From: Agromyces badenianii
GTDB taxonomy: Bacteria; Actinomycetota; Actinomycetes; Actinomycetales; Microbacteriaceae
Direction: 5' to 3'
Assembly: GCF_003070885.1 (NCBI RefSeq)
Contig: NZ_CP028913.1
Coordinates: 992,001 to 1,056,000 of the forward strand
Length of the DNA: 64,000 nt
Made by a program: the position numbers and the translations under genes. Positions 46,002-54,526 of this stretch are shown piece after piece. The first letter of the stretch is position 1. Every line of letters starts with the position of its first letter. Below the pieces are notes generated by a model. The model saw only the letters and a program-made list of their open reading frames with translations. It ran no database searches and had not been told where the DNA came from.

Positions 46002-49000
46002 GTGGAACGATTCGAGCATGCACCCCGGTCGGTCGAGACTCCGCTCGCGCTGCCGCCTGCGCCCGCTGAACCGGCCCGGGGCGGTTTCCCGGTTCTGGCA
46101 TCACTCGCCCCAGTTGCGGGTGCGGTCGGGCTGTGGGCGATCACGGGGTCGGTGTTCTCGTTGCTCTTCGCGACGATCGGCCCGTTGGTGGCGATCGCAT
46201 CGATGGTCGATGGGCGGAGGTCGGCACGGCGTCTGCGCCGGCGTGCGGCCACCGAGCGGCGGCAACGACTCGACGACCTCGCGATCGAGGTCGGCCACCG
46301 TCACGAACACGAACGGCGGTCGGCATGGCGCCGGTGGCCCTCACCTCGCCTGGTGCTCGAGAGCGATGACCACTCGGCCTGGCGCGATGGTGCTCCGCCG
46401 CCGATCGTGCTCGGCCGGGGCGCCGTGCCGAGCACGATGCGGGTCGATGGGAGCCCGGTCGATGACGCCGACCGGGAGTTGCTGCTCCTCGCGACGAGGC
46501 TCGATGCGGCTCCGGTGCTGGCCGATGCCGCAAGCGGCATCGGGTTCGTGGGCGAGCTGTCGCTGGCGCGAGCTGCGGCCCGCGCGGCGGTGGTGCAGCT
46601 CGCGTATCACGCGAGCCCGCAGGCCTTCACCATCGACGGCCCAGGCCGCTGCGGCGACGATCCGTGGGGATGGATGCGCGCACTGCCGCACACCGACGGC
46701 CCCGGCCGCGCGACCATGGTCGTCATCGACCGGGAGGTGCACGGAGCCGGCGACCGGGGCGAGTCCGCCCGAAGGGTCGGGAACCGCGGCGACCGCGGCC
46801 TCTCGGGGCGCGGGGCGGCGGGGTCGCCGGTTCCGCCGAGCATCCTGCGCGGCGATTCCCCGATCGCAGTCGTCGCGGTCGCGGGCGACGCCGCCGAACT
46901 GCCGCCCGGACTCGAGACGATCGTCGAGCTCGACGGTCCCGATATCGCGACCCTGCGGCGGCGGGGCGGTGCCGACGATTCGCCGCTGACGCCGTTCCTG
47001 ATCGGCGTCGCCGAGGCATCGGAATGGGCTCGTTCGGCGCGGCTGGCGGCCGAACGATCCGGTTTGGGCGGCCGATCGCGTGCGCTGCCGCAGCACGTGA
47101 GGGTCGAAGAACTGCGCCAGCCGGTCGTCGCCGAGCGAGATCGTTCGACGCTCCTGGCAGCGGTCGGCCTCGTCGACGACGGCGTGCTCGAGCTCGACCT
47201 CGCGCGGGGAGGGCCGCACGCGCTCGTCGCAGGCACGACCGGTAGCGGGAAGAGCGAATTCCTGCTGGCCTGGATGGTCGCGCTCGCGGCGGTGTACCCG
47301 CCATCGCTCGTCTCGTTCCTCCTCGTCGATTTCAAGGGCGGCGCGGCGTTCGAGCCCATCCGCATGCTCCCGCACGTCACGGGCATCGTCACCGACCTCG
47401 ACGAGGCGGAGGCCGAACGCGCGGTCTCGAGCCTGCGGGCCGAACTCAGGTATCGCGAGACCGTGCTCGCCCGGGCAGGAGCGCGCAGCATCGCCGAACT
47501 CAATCACGAGGTCGACTTGGCGAGGCTCGTGATCGTCATCGACGAGTTCCAGGCGATGATCGAGCGATTCCCCGACTTCGGCGCGATCATCGGCGACATC
47601 GCCGCGCGAGGCCGGTCGCTGGGCGTGCACCTCGTGCTCGCCTCCCAACGCCCCAACGGCGTCGTGCGCGAGCAGGTCACCGCCAACTGCGCCATGCGCG
47701 TATCGCTTCGGGTCATGCGGCGATCCGACAGCGAGGCCGTGGTCGGCAGTCCGTCCGCTGCGGAGATCCCGCCCGACTCCCCGGGTCGAGGGGTGGTCGA
47801 TCGAGGCGACGGAATCCCCGTTCCCTTCCAGTCCGCCATCGCCGGGCCGGCGTCGATCGCGGCGACGGCCGCGGCAGCGAGAGGTCTCGCGCCTGCTCGT
47901 CGCCCCTGGCTCGATCCGCTGCCGGCGCCGCTCACACGGGCGGCACTCGCGGCACTCGCGGCGCTCATCGCCGAGCCGACGTCGCCGGCGCGCGAGTGGA
48001 GCACCCTGGAAACGGGGGAACCGGCGGTCACCGACGATCTCGTGATCGGCCTGCTCGATGAACCCGAGCTTCAGCGGCGCAGTCCCGCCGGTTGGTCGCC
48101 GCGCCGCGACGGTAGCCTGCTCGTGATCGGCGCGCAGGGCAGCGGCCGGAGCAACGCGCTCGCCGCGGTCGAGGAGGCCTCCGCTTCCATGTTCGGGCGG
48201 GGCGCCGTGCTCCGGCTCGAGGGCCGGCGCAGCGCGATCTGGGACGCACTCGTCGGCGCGCAGGCAGCCGTTCGCGATGCCACGGCGCCGCCTCGGCTCA
48301 TCGTGGTGATCGACGACCTCGACACGTGCTTCAGGGCGTGGCCCGAGGAGTACCGCCATGCAGCGCTCGAGATGGTCGAGTCGCTGATCAGGGAGGGGCG
48401 CGGCCAGGGCGTCTCGGTCGTCGCATCCACGACGCATCTGCACGGGCTCGGCGCCGGTCTCCGCGACGGCTTCGGCGCGCGACTGCTGCTCCGCCATGCC
48501 ACCCGTTCTGATCTCGTGCAGTCAGGTGGTCGGGGCGAGCTCTGGCGAGCCGCGGATGCCCCGGGATCGGGGCAGTGGCGAGACCACCGCGTGCAAGTGG
48601 TGCAGGCGGCGGGCCGCATCGCCGCGGCGCAGCCCGCCGTGCCGGAGCTTGAGCTGCATCCCGATCGGCTGTACGCGATCGCTGCGGCCGCTCCGCGCGC
48701 GGCTGCCGCCGTGGTCGCCGCACTGGGCCGGTCGCCGCTCCTCCTCACCGCCGGCGGTGAGGCCGTCGTGCGAGCCGCGCTCGCCGCCCATCCTGGCGAT
48801 GCGCCGCCCGTGATCGTGGGTGACGGCGAAGCGTGGGCGGCGAGCTGGGGACTCGTCGCACAGCTCCGCGAAGACGCTGCGCTCGTCGTCCACGGCGGTG
48901 CCGCCGAGTATCGGGCCCTCGTGCGAACCCGCGAGCTGCCACCGCTCCTCGATGAAGGCGCGCGACAGTGCTGGGTCGTCGAGCCTGCCGCCCCGGTGCG

Positions 49001-49034
49001 ACGCGCGACCTGGCCGAAACGGCTCGACGACTGA
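46002..49034 (+). CDS. FtsK/SpoIIIE-type membrane ATPase, EccC-like
   Basis: 1010 residues. Two close spans near residues 33-67 ([35 protein letters not shown]) are followed by a basic stretch. An unrecognised region runs to ~400. The first ATPase module has Walker A AGTTGSGKSEFLL (~410) and Walker B LVIVIDEFQAM (~509). The second is degenerate: GAQGSGRSN (~708, Lys replaced by Arg) with RLIVVIDDLD (~765). A third vestige lies at the C-terminus (VIVGDGEAWAASWG). The layout is that of type VII secretion EccC/EssC, but no WXG100, EccB, EccD or EccE gene is in the window. The GTG at 46002 is the first start after an in-frame stop. Confidence 0.85.
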   Translation: MERFEHAPRSVETPLALPPAPAEPARGGFPVLASLAPVAGAVGLWAITGSVFSLLFATIGPLVAIASMVDGRRSARRLRRRAATERRQRLDDLAIEVGHRHEHERRSAWRRWPSPRLVLESDDHSAWRDGAPPPIVLGRGAVPSTMRVDGSPVDDADRELLLLATRLDAAPVLADAASGIGFVGELSLARAAARAAVVQLAYHASPQAFTIDGPGRCGDDPWGWMRALPHTDGPGRATMVVIDREVHGAGDRGESARRVGNRGDRGLSGRGAAGSPVPPSILRGDSPIAVVAVAGDAAELPPGLETIVELDGPDIATLRRRGGADDSPLTPFLIGVAEASEWARSARLAAERSGLGGRSRALPQHVRVEELRQPVVAERDRSTLLAAVGLVDDGVLELDLARGGPHALVAGTTGSGKSEFLLAWMVALAAVYPPSLVSFLLVDFKGGAAFEPIRMLPHVTGIVTDLDEAEAERAVSSLRAELRYRETVLARAGARSIAELNHEVDLARLVIVIDEFQAMIERFPDFGAIIGDIAARGRSLGVHLVLASQRPNGVVREQVTANCAMRVSLRVMRRSDSEAVVGSPSAAEIPPDSPGRGVVDRGDGIPVPFQSAIAGPASIAATAAAARGLAPARRPWLDPLPAPLTRAALAALAALIAEPTSPAREWSTLETGEPAVTDDLVIGLLDEPELQRRSPAGWSPRRDGSLLVIGAQGSGRSNALAAVEEASASMFGRGAVLRLEGRRSAIWDALVGAQAAVRDATAPPRLIVVIDDLDTCFRAWPEEYRHAALEMVESLIREGRGQGVSVVASTTHLHGLGAGLRDGFGARLLLRHATRSDLVQSGGRGELWRAADAPGSGQWRDHRVQVVQAAGRIAAAQPAVPELELHPDRLYAIAAAAPRAAAAVVAALGRSPLLLTAGGEAVVRAALAAHPGDAPPVIVGDGEAWAASWGLVAQLREDAALVVHGGAAEYRALVRTRELPPLLDEGARQCWVVEPAAPVRRATWPKRLDD

Positions 49035-49068
49035 AACCGAGCTGAATCGCCCTCAACAGTGCTGATTC

Positions 49069-49113
49069 CGAACGAGATGTTCGCAGAAATTAACGATTCG
49101 GACATGATCGTGT
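49069..49113 (+). promoter_or_regulatory. Inverted repeats upstream of potD
   Basis: CGAAC-GAGAT-GTTCG (49069-49083) is a perfect 5-bp inverted repeat, and ACATGATCGTGT (49102-49113) is a near-palindrome. Both lie in a locally AT-rich strip between the FtsK-like gene and potD. TGAAAT at 49113-49118 is a weak -10 candidate. They are plausible operator sites for polyamine-responsive control. Confidence 0.35.
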
Positions 49114-49182
49114 GAAATCCGTTCGGCAGTGTGGCAGGATCTTCCCACCCTTGCACTGCCGCAAACCCGAACGGAGTTCCCC

Positions 49183-50397
49183 GTGAGTCGACGCCCTCTT
49201 CCCCAGGACCCGATGATCCGCGCGCTCATCGCGCAGGCCCGTCGAGCGCAGCTGAACCGCCGCACGCTGCTCGCCGGTGCCGGCGCGGGTGCTGCGGCAC
49301 TCGCCCTCGCGGCCTGCTCGACCGGTGGTGCGCAGGGCAAGCCCGACGCCGCCGTCGATGATTCGGCCAACGACCCGACCCTCAATTGGGCGAACTGGGC
49401 GGCCTACATCGACGAAGACGACAGCGGCGCCTACCCCACCCTCGAGCGCTTCACCGAGGAGACGGGCATCACGGTCAACTACGAGGTCGCCGTCGACGAC
49501 AACAACACCTACTACGGCAAGGTGAAAGACCAACTCGCCCTCGGCCAGGACATCGGCGCCGACACGGCGGTGCTCACCGACTGGATGATCGCGCGCTGGA
49601 TCCGATTCGGCTACGCCCAGAAGCTCGATCACGCCAACATCCCGAACCTCGCGAACCTCAGTCCCGCACTTCGCGACCCCGACTTCGACGCAGGGCGGGA
49701 GTACTCGGTGCCGTGGCAGGGCGGCTTCGCCGGCATCTGCTGGAACACGGAGGCGATCCCGGGCGGCATCGAATCCGTCGATGACCTCTGGAGCCCCGAT
49801 CTCAAGGGCCGCGTCGGGGTGCTCTCCGAGATGCGCGACACGATGGGCCTCATCATGCTGCAGAACGGCATCGACATCGCCGGCGACTGGGGCGACGACG
49901 ACTTCACGGCCGCGATCGACGTGCTCCGCACGCAGGTCGACAACGGTCAGGTGCGCAACATCAAGGGCAACTCCTACCTCGAAGACCTGAAGAGCGAAGA
50001 CACGCTCGCGGCGATCTGCTGGTCGGGCGACATCACGGTGCTCAACGCCGAGGCGGGCGACAAGTGGAAGTTCGCGCTGCCCACCGCCGGCGGAACGATC
50101 TGGAACGACAACTTCCTGGTGCCGATCGGTTCGCCGCGCAAGACCAATGCCGAGAAGCTCATCAACTACTACTACGAGCCCGAGATCGCGGCCGAGGTGG
50201 CGGCATGGGTGAACTTCATCACCCCGGTCGTCGGAGCCAAGGAGGCCGCCATCGCGATCGACCCCGAACTCGCCGAGAACCAGCTCATCTTCCCCAACGA
50301 GGAGACCCTGGCGAACGCGCACATCTTCCGCTCCCTCGACGGCGCCGAGGAGCAGAAGTACCAGGCGCAGTTCCAGAGCATTCTGCTGGGGGCATGA
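49183..50397 (+). CDS. potD: Polyamine ABC transporter substrate-binding lipoprotein (PotD/PotF)
   Basis: 404 residues from the GTG at 49183, with CGGAG 6 nt upstream; the longer frame from 49129 lacks a ribosome site. The signal has a twin-arginine pair (LNRRTLLAG, R26-R27) and a lipobox ALAAC with C45, suggesting Tat export and lipidation. The mature part has the PotD pattern LNWANWAAYIDED, RFTEETGITVNYE, SVPWQGGFAGICWNTEAI and NDNFLVPIGSPRKTNAEKLINYYYEPE. It binds putrescine or spermidine outside the membrane and starts a tightly packed potDABC operon. Confidence 0.92.
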   Translation: MSRRPLPQDPMIRALIAQARRAQLNRRTLLAGAGAGAAALALAACSTGGAQGKPDAAVDDSANDPTLNWANWAAYIDEDDSGAYPTLERFTEETGITVNYEVAVDDNNTYYGKVKDQLALGQDIGADTAVLTDWMIARWIRFGYAQKLDHANIPNLANLSPALRDPDFDAGREYSVPWQGGFAGICWNTEAIPGGIESVDDLWSPDLKGRVGVLSEMRDTMGLIMLQNGIDIAGDWGDDDFTAAIDVLRTQVDNGQVRNIKGNSYLEDLKSEDTLAAICWSGDITVLNAEAGDKWKFALPTAGGTIWNDNFLVPIGSPRKTNAEKLINYYYEPEIAAEVAAWVNFITPVVGAKEAAIAIDPELAENQLIFPNEETLANAHIFRSLDGAEEQKYQAQFQSILLGA

Positions 50398-51599
50398 GCG
50401 TGGCGGTTCGCGAATTCGCAGAGCGCGGCGCAGACCTCCAGCTCGTCGGCATCCAGAAGCGCTTTCCGGGCTTCACGGCGATCGAAGAGCTCGACCTCAC
50501 GATTCCGGCCGGCTCGTTCTTCGCCCTGCTCGGTCCCTCGGGCTGCGGCAAGACCACGACGCTCCGGCTCGTCGCGGGGCTCGAAGAGCCGACGAACGGC
50601 CGAATCCTGATCGGCGGCCGCGACGTCACCGACACGAAGGCGCACGAACGACCGGTCAACACCGTATTCCAGAGCTATGCGCTGTTCCCGCACATGTCGG
50701 TGCTCGAGAACGTCGCCTTCGGGCTCAAGCGTCGCCGCATCGACGACGCGACCGGCCGAGCCCACGAGGCGCTCCGGCTCGTCGAGCTCGACCATCTCGC
50801 CCAGCGTCGGCCCGCGCAATTGTCGGGCGGGCAGCAGCAACGCGTCGCGCTGGCACGCGCGATCGTCAACAGGCCGGCGCTCCTCCTGCTCGACGAACCC
50901 CTCGGCGCGCTCGACCTGAAACTGCGTCGGCAGATGCAGCTCGAGCTGAAGACGATCCAAGAAGAGGTGGGGCTCACCTTCCTGCACGTCACCCACGACC
51001 AGGAGGAGGCCATGACGATGGCCGACACCGTCGCGGTCATGAACAAGGGATCGATCGAGCAGATGGGAGCTCCCGCGGAGCTCTACGAACTGCCGCGCAC
51101 GGTGTTCGTCGCGAACTTCCTCGGCCAGTCGAACCTCTTCACCGGCGAGGTCGTCGGGTCGACGGATGCCGCGATCACGGTCGACATCGGCGGTGCCCGT
51201 CTGGTCGTGCCCACGTCGCGAGCGCAGCGTCATCACGGGCAGGTGACCGTCGGGGTCCGCCCCGAGAAGGTCGCACTGCACCAGGACGCACCCGCCGAGG
51301 CATCCGATCGCAATATCATCGGGCCCGGCCGGGTCATCGACGTGTCGTTCTCGGGCGTCAGCACGCAGTACATCGTGGCGATCCCGGGCGCCGGCACGGT
51401 CACCGTGTTCGCACAGAACACGGGCTCCGGACCGGTGGTCGCCGAGGGCGGCGAGGTCTGGGTCTCGTGGCCCGTCGAGCACGGCTTCGGTCTCGACGAC
51501 GTGCCCGCGCCCGCCGCTCGCTTCGCCTCAGACGACGACACGAACTCGATCGCCGTGCAGCGCCGCGAGGCGCTCGTCGCGGAGCTCGAGGAGGGCTGA
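50394..51599 (+). CDS. potA: Polyamine ABC transporter ATPase
   Basis: 401 residues from the ATG at 50394, which overlaps the potD stop. Walker A GPSGCGKTTTLRLVAG, Q-loop VFQSYALFPHMSV, signature LSGGQQQRVALARA, Walker B LLLLDEPLGALD and H-loop HVTHDQEEAMTM are complete. The C-terminal ~130 residues are the TOBE regulatory domain of the PotA/MalK class (VGVRPEKVALH). The frame upstream of 50394 lies inside potD. Confidence 0.95.
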   Translation: MSVAVREFAERGADLQLVGIQKRFPGFTAIEELDLTIPAGSFFALLGPSGCGKTTTLRLVAGLEEPTNGRILIGGRDVTDTKAHERPVNTVFQSYALFPHMSVLENVAFGLKRRRIDDATGRAHEALRLVELDHLAQRRPAQLSGGQQQRVALARAIVNRPALLLLDEPLGALDLKLRRQMQLELKTIQEEVGLTFLHVTHDQEEAMTMADTVAVMNKGSIEQMGAPAELYELPRTVFVANFLGQSNLFTGEVVGSTDAAITVDIGGARLVVPTSRAQRHHGQVTVGVRPEKVALHQDAPAEASDRNIIGPGRVIDVSFSGVSTQYIVAIPGAGTVTVFAQNTGSGPVVAEGGEVWVSWPVEHGFGLDDVPAPAARFASDDDTNSIAVQRREALVAELEEG

Positions 51600-51601
51600 C
51601 C

Positions 51602-52513
51602 ATGGCCTTCGCCGCCTTCCAGACCGCGGAAGCCGTGCCCCAGGCGCCGAGGAGACGCAGCCGGATCGCCCTCCTCCTGCTGTTGCCCGGCATCCTCTAC
51701 CTGGTGCTGTTCTTCATCACGCCCCTCGTCTCCCTGCTGCTCACCTCGTTGCAGGCGCCGCGCGAGTTCGGCGACATCGGCCAGTACGACTACGCGTTCA
51801 ACTGGCAGAACTACGTGGCGGTGGTCGAGGCGTACCTGCCGCACATCCTGCGCTCGTTCGGGTACGCACTCGCGGCCACGGTGCTCGCCCTGCTGTTCAG
51901 CTACCCACTCGCGTATTTCATCGGGGTGAAGGCGAGACGATGGCCGCTCCTGCAGGGGCTCATGCTCGTGCTCGTGATCGCGCCGTTCTTCATCAGCTTC
52001 CTGCTGCGCACCCTCGCGTGGAAGCAGATCCTCTCCGACGAGTCGTTCATCATCACCTCGCTGAAGGCGCTCTCGCTGATGGCGCCCGACGCGCACTTCA
52101 CGGGCACCCCGTTCGCGGTGATCTTCGGCCTCACCTACAACTTCATCCCGTTCATGACGCTGCCGCTCTACACGACGCTCGAACGCCTCGACCTGCGCTA
52201 CCTCGAGGCCGGCAGCGACCTGTACGCCAACCCATTCACGGTGTTCCGCAAGGTCACGGTTCCGTTGTCGATGCCGGGCATCGTGGCCGGCACCCTGCTC
52301 ACCTTCATCCCGGCGGCCGGTGACTACGTCAACGCGAGCCGGGACTTCCTCGGCGGACCCGACACCCAGATGATGGGCAACGTGATCGAGGCGAACTTCC
52401 TCGTGCTGCTGAACTACCCGGCGGCAGCGGCGCTCTCGATCATCCTCATGGCCGCGATCCTCGTGCTCGTGGGCGTCTACGTCAAAAGAGCCGGAACGGA
52501 GGACCTGCTGTGA
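51602..52513 (+). CDS. potB: Polyamine ABC transporter permease PotB
   Basis: 303 residues from the ATG at 51602, 2 nt after potA, with GAGGAGGGC upstream. Six spans are predicted (IALLLLLPGILYLVLFFITP first). The EAA loop that docks to PotA reads EAGSDLYANPFTVFRKVTVPLSMPG. The SFLLRTLAWKQIL block is characteristic of PotB. Confidence 0.94.
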   Translation: MAFAAFQTAEAVPQAPRRRSRIALLLLLPGILYLVLFFITPLVSLLLTSLQAPREFGDIGQYDYAFNWQNYVAVVEAYLPHILRSFGYALAATVLALLFSYPLAYFIGVKARRWPLLQGLMLVLVIAPFFISFLLRTLAWKQILSDESFIITSLKALSLMAPDAHFTGTPFAVIFGLTYNFIPFMTLPLYTTLERLDLRYLEAGSDLYANPFTVFRKVTVPLSMPGIVAGTLLTFIPAAGDYVNASRDFLGGPDTQMMGNVIEANFLVLLNYPAAAALSIILMAAILVLVGVYVKRAGTEDLL

Positions 52514-53409
52514 GCGGAGAAGTCCAGGCGGCTGCCGTGCTCGGCGGCTTCAGCGAGAGCCAGGAGCAGCAACCGGGCCGCCCCGGCGGACGTGCGCGCC
52601 CCCGCCGCATCGGGCTCGGCGACTGGTTGCTGCCCGCCTACACGATCATCGCGTTCGTGTTCCTCCTGATTCCGATCGCCTACACCTTCGTGTTCTCGTT
52701 CAACGACTCGATCAAGTCGAACATCGCCTGGCGCGGATTCACCCTCGACAAGTGGCTGAACGTCTGCAGCGTCGAAGGCGGGGCGGTGTGCGAGGCCTTC
52801 GGCAACAGCATCGTCATCGGCGTCGCCGCCACGGTCATCGCGACGACCCTGGGCACGATGATCGCGATCGCGCTCGTGCGATACCGGTTCCGTGCGCGCG
52901 GGGCGATCAGCCTGTTGCTCTTCCTGCCGATGGCGACCCCCGAGGTCGTGCTCGGCGCCGGGCTCGCGGCGCAGTTCCTCGCGGTCGGCGTCGCGAAGGA
53001 CATGACGACCATCGTTCTGGCGCACACGATGTTCTGCATCAGCTTCGTGGTGGTCACGGTCAAGGCACGCGTCGCGAGCCTCGATCCTGCACTCGAAGAG
53101 GCGGGGCGCGATCTCTACGGTTCGCCGTCGCAGGTGTTCTGGCGCGTGACGTTCCCGTTGCTGCTGCCCGGCATCGTCGCGGCGGCACTGCTGTCGTTCG
53201 CGCTGAGCTTCGACGACTTCATCATCACGAACTTCAACTCGGGCTCCGTGTCGACCTTCCCGAAGTACGTGTACATCTCCGCGTCGCGGGGCATCCCGGC
53301 CGAGGCGAACGTCATCGCCTCCGCGGTGTTCCTCTTCGCCCTCGTGCTCGTGATCGTCGCGCAGGTCTCTCGCGCGGCGCGTGCGAAACGGCTCGCGGGC
53401 CTCGGCTGA
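52510..53409 (+). CDS. potC: Polyamine ABC transporter permease PotC
   Basis: 299 residues; the GTG at 52510 overlaps the potB stop (GTGA). Six spans follow a ~35-residue cytoplasmic lead. The EAA loop is EEAGRDLYGSPSQVFWRVTFPLLLPG and SFDDFIITNFNSG is the PotC signature. It completes the importer. Confidence 0.94.
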   Translation: MSGEVQAAAVLGGFSESQEQQPGRPGGRARPRRIGLGDWLLPAYTIIAFVFLLIPIAYTFVFSFNDSIKSNIAWRGFTLDKWLNVCSVEGGAVCEAFGNSIVIGVAATVIATTLGTMIAIALVRYRFRARGAISLLLFLPMATPEVVLGAGLAAQFLAVGVAKDMTTIVLAHTMFCISFVVVTVKARVASLDPALEEAGRDLYGSPSQVFWRVTFPLLLPGIVAAALLSFALSFDDFIITNFNSGSVSTFPKYVYISASRGIPAEANVIASAVFLFALVLVIVAQVSRAARAKRLAGLG

Positions 53410-53437
53410 CCCGAGTTCGAAACAGGAACGGAGGACT

Positions 53438-53578
53438 GTGGTCGTCGTGCGCAGCCTGTTCTCGGGAGGCCGACGGCGAGTCATCCTGTTCCGGGGTCGA
53501 TCGCGCCAGTCGTGCAGACGGCTCGAGCCGATCAGATCGTGGCGCGAACCGAACCGACCCGGCGGTCGCCGCCCATGA
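53438..53578 (+). CDS. Possible small or remnant ORF after potC
   Basis: 46 codons starting GTG at 53438, directly after ACGGAGGACT, one of the best ribosome sites in the window (spacing a tight 3 nt). The peptide VVVVRSLFSGGRRRVILFRG is Arg-rich and unrecognised. It runs into the 3' end of the convergent asparaginase gene. It may be a small protein, or the relic of a further pot-operon gene that has been lost. Low confidence that it is expressed as protein. Confidence 0.25.
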   Translation: MVVVRSLFSGGRRRVILFRGRSRQSCRRLEPIRSWREPNRPGGRRP

Positions 53579-54521
53579 CCCAGAGGTCGAGTTCGGTCTG
53601 CACGGCGTCGATGGCCTGGTCGTCGATCGCGCCGGCCTGCGCGAGGAGGCGCAACGCGATGATCGTCGACGCCCGCGACGAGCCGTCGAGCACCTTGAGG
53701 GCCACCGTCGTGCCGTCGGGCGCCGTCATGACCATGACGCCCTCAGCGCCGACCTTCGCGAAGACCCCGAGTCGCTCGACGGCGATCGTGTCGGGCTGAC
53801 CCGGACCGCCGACGGCCCAGGCGTGCTCTCGAACCGCCTGGGTGAGCGCCGCCGCCTCGCGGTACAGGGCGAACGGCGAGCCGGCAGCGGCGGTCGTGAT
53901 CTTCTGGATGCCGCGTGCGAGTCCGCCGAGGCTGATGGCGTGCACGGGCGCGCCGCATCCGTCGATCGCCGTGGCGGCCGGTCGCTCGCCGGTGAACCGC
54001 TCGATGACGTCGAGCACGCGCTTCTGCAGCGGATGCTCGGGGTCGAGGTAGCCCTCGAGCGGCCACTCGTTGGCGACGCAGGCGAGCAGCATCGCGGAGT
54101 GCTTGCCCGAGCAGTTCATGTAGACGCGCTCGCGCCGGCCACCGGAACGGATGAGCTGTTCACGCGCGACCTGATCGCCGGGCGACGCCGCAGGGCAGCC
54201 GAGGGCCGACTCCGGCAGCGACTCTCGTTCGAGCAGGCGCCGAACGAGTGCGACGTGCGCCGCGGTGCCCGAGTGGCTCGCCGTGGCGATCGCCGCGTCT
54301 TCGCCGCGGAGGCTGACCCCCGAGGTCATGACCGCGACCGCCTGGAACGGTTTCAGGCACGAGCGCGGGAAGATCGGCGTCGTCGTGTCGCCGAGGGCGC
54401 GCAGCACCTCGCCTTCGGGGGAGAGCACGACGGCGGAACCCGCGTGACGGGATTCGATGAAACCACTACGCTCGACCACGGCGAGTTCGACGGAATCAGT
54501 GACTGAGAATGTGCCGGCCAC
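53532..54521 (-). CDS. Asparaginase of the PF06089 type
   Basis: 329 residues. It belongs to the actinobacterial/rhizobial asparaginase II family, unrelated in sequence to E. coli AnsA/AnsB. Family blocks are the start VELAVVERSGFIESRHAGSAVV, FPRSCLKPFQAVA, ASHSGTAAHVALV, NCSGKHSAMLLAC, DGCGAPVHAISL and VMGGDRRVG. The GTG at 54521 is 5 nt after the GABA-transaminase stop, so the two are co-transcribed. The frame upstream of it is antisense to nothing conserved and overlaps gabT. It would release ammonia and aspartate, matching the nitrogen-scavenging theme. Confidence 0.88.
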   Translation of the reverse strand: MAGTFSVTDSVELAVVERSGFIESRHAGSAVVLSPEGEVLRALGDTTTPIFPRSCLKPFQAVAVMTSGVSLRGEDAAIATASHSGTAAHVALVRRLLERESLPESALGCPAASPGDQVAREQLIRSGGRRERVYMNCSGKHSAMLLACVANEWPLEGYLDPEHPLQKRVLDVIERFTGERPAATAIDGCGAPVHAISLGGLARGIQKITTAAAGSPFALYREAAALTQAVREHAWAVGGPGQPDTIAVERLGVFAKVGAEGVMVMTAPDGTTVALKVLDGSSRASTIIALRLLAQAGAIDDQAIDAVQTELDLWVMGGDRRVGSVRATI

Positions 54522-54526
54522 CTGCG

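Noticed and set aside
46341..48497. 718-codon minus-strand frame inside the FtsK/EccC-like gene
   Set aside because: Runs entirely opposite a gene with clear Walker motifs; low-complexity R/D/G-rich translation typical of third-position G+C bias.
31141..49034. Canonical type VII (ESX) secretion locus
   Set aside because: Only an EccC-like ATPase is present. No WXG100, EccB, EccD, EccE or mycosin gene occurs in the window, so I describe it as a non-canonical cluster.
49129..49182. Longer potD start at 49129
   Set aside because: No ribosome site precedes it and the extra 18 residues would place non-signal sequence before the twin-arginine leader; GTG 49183 has GGAG at the right spacing.
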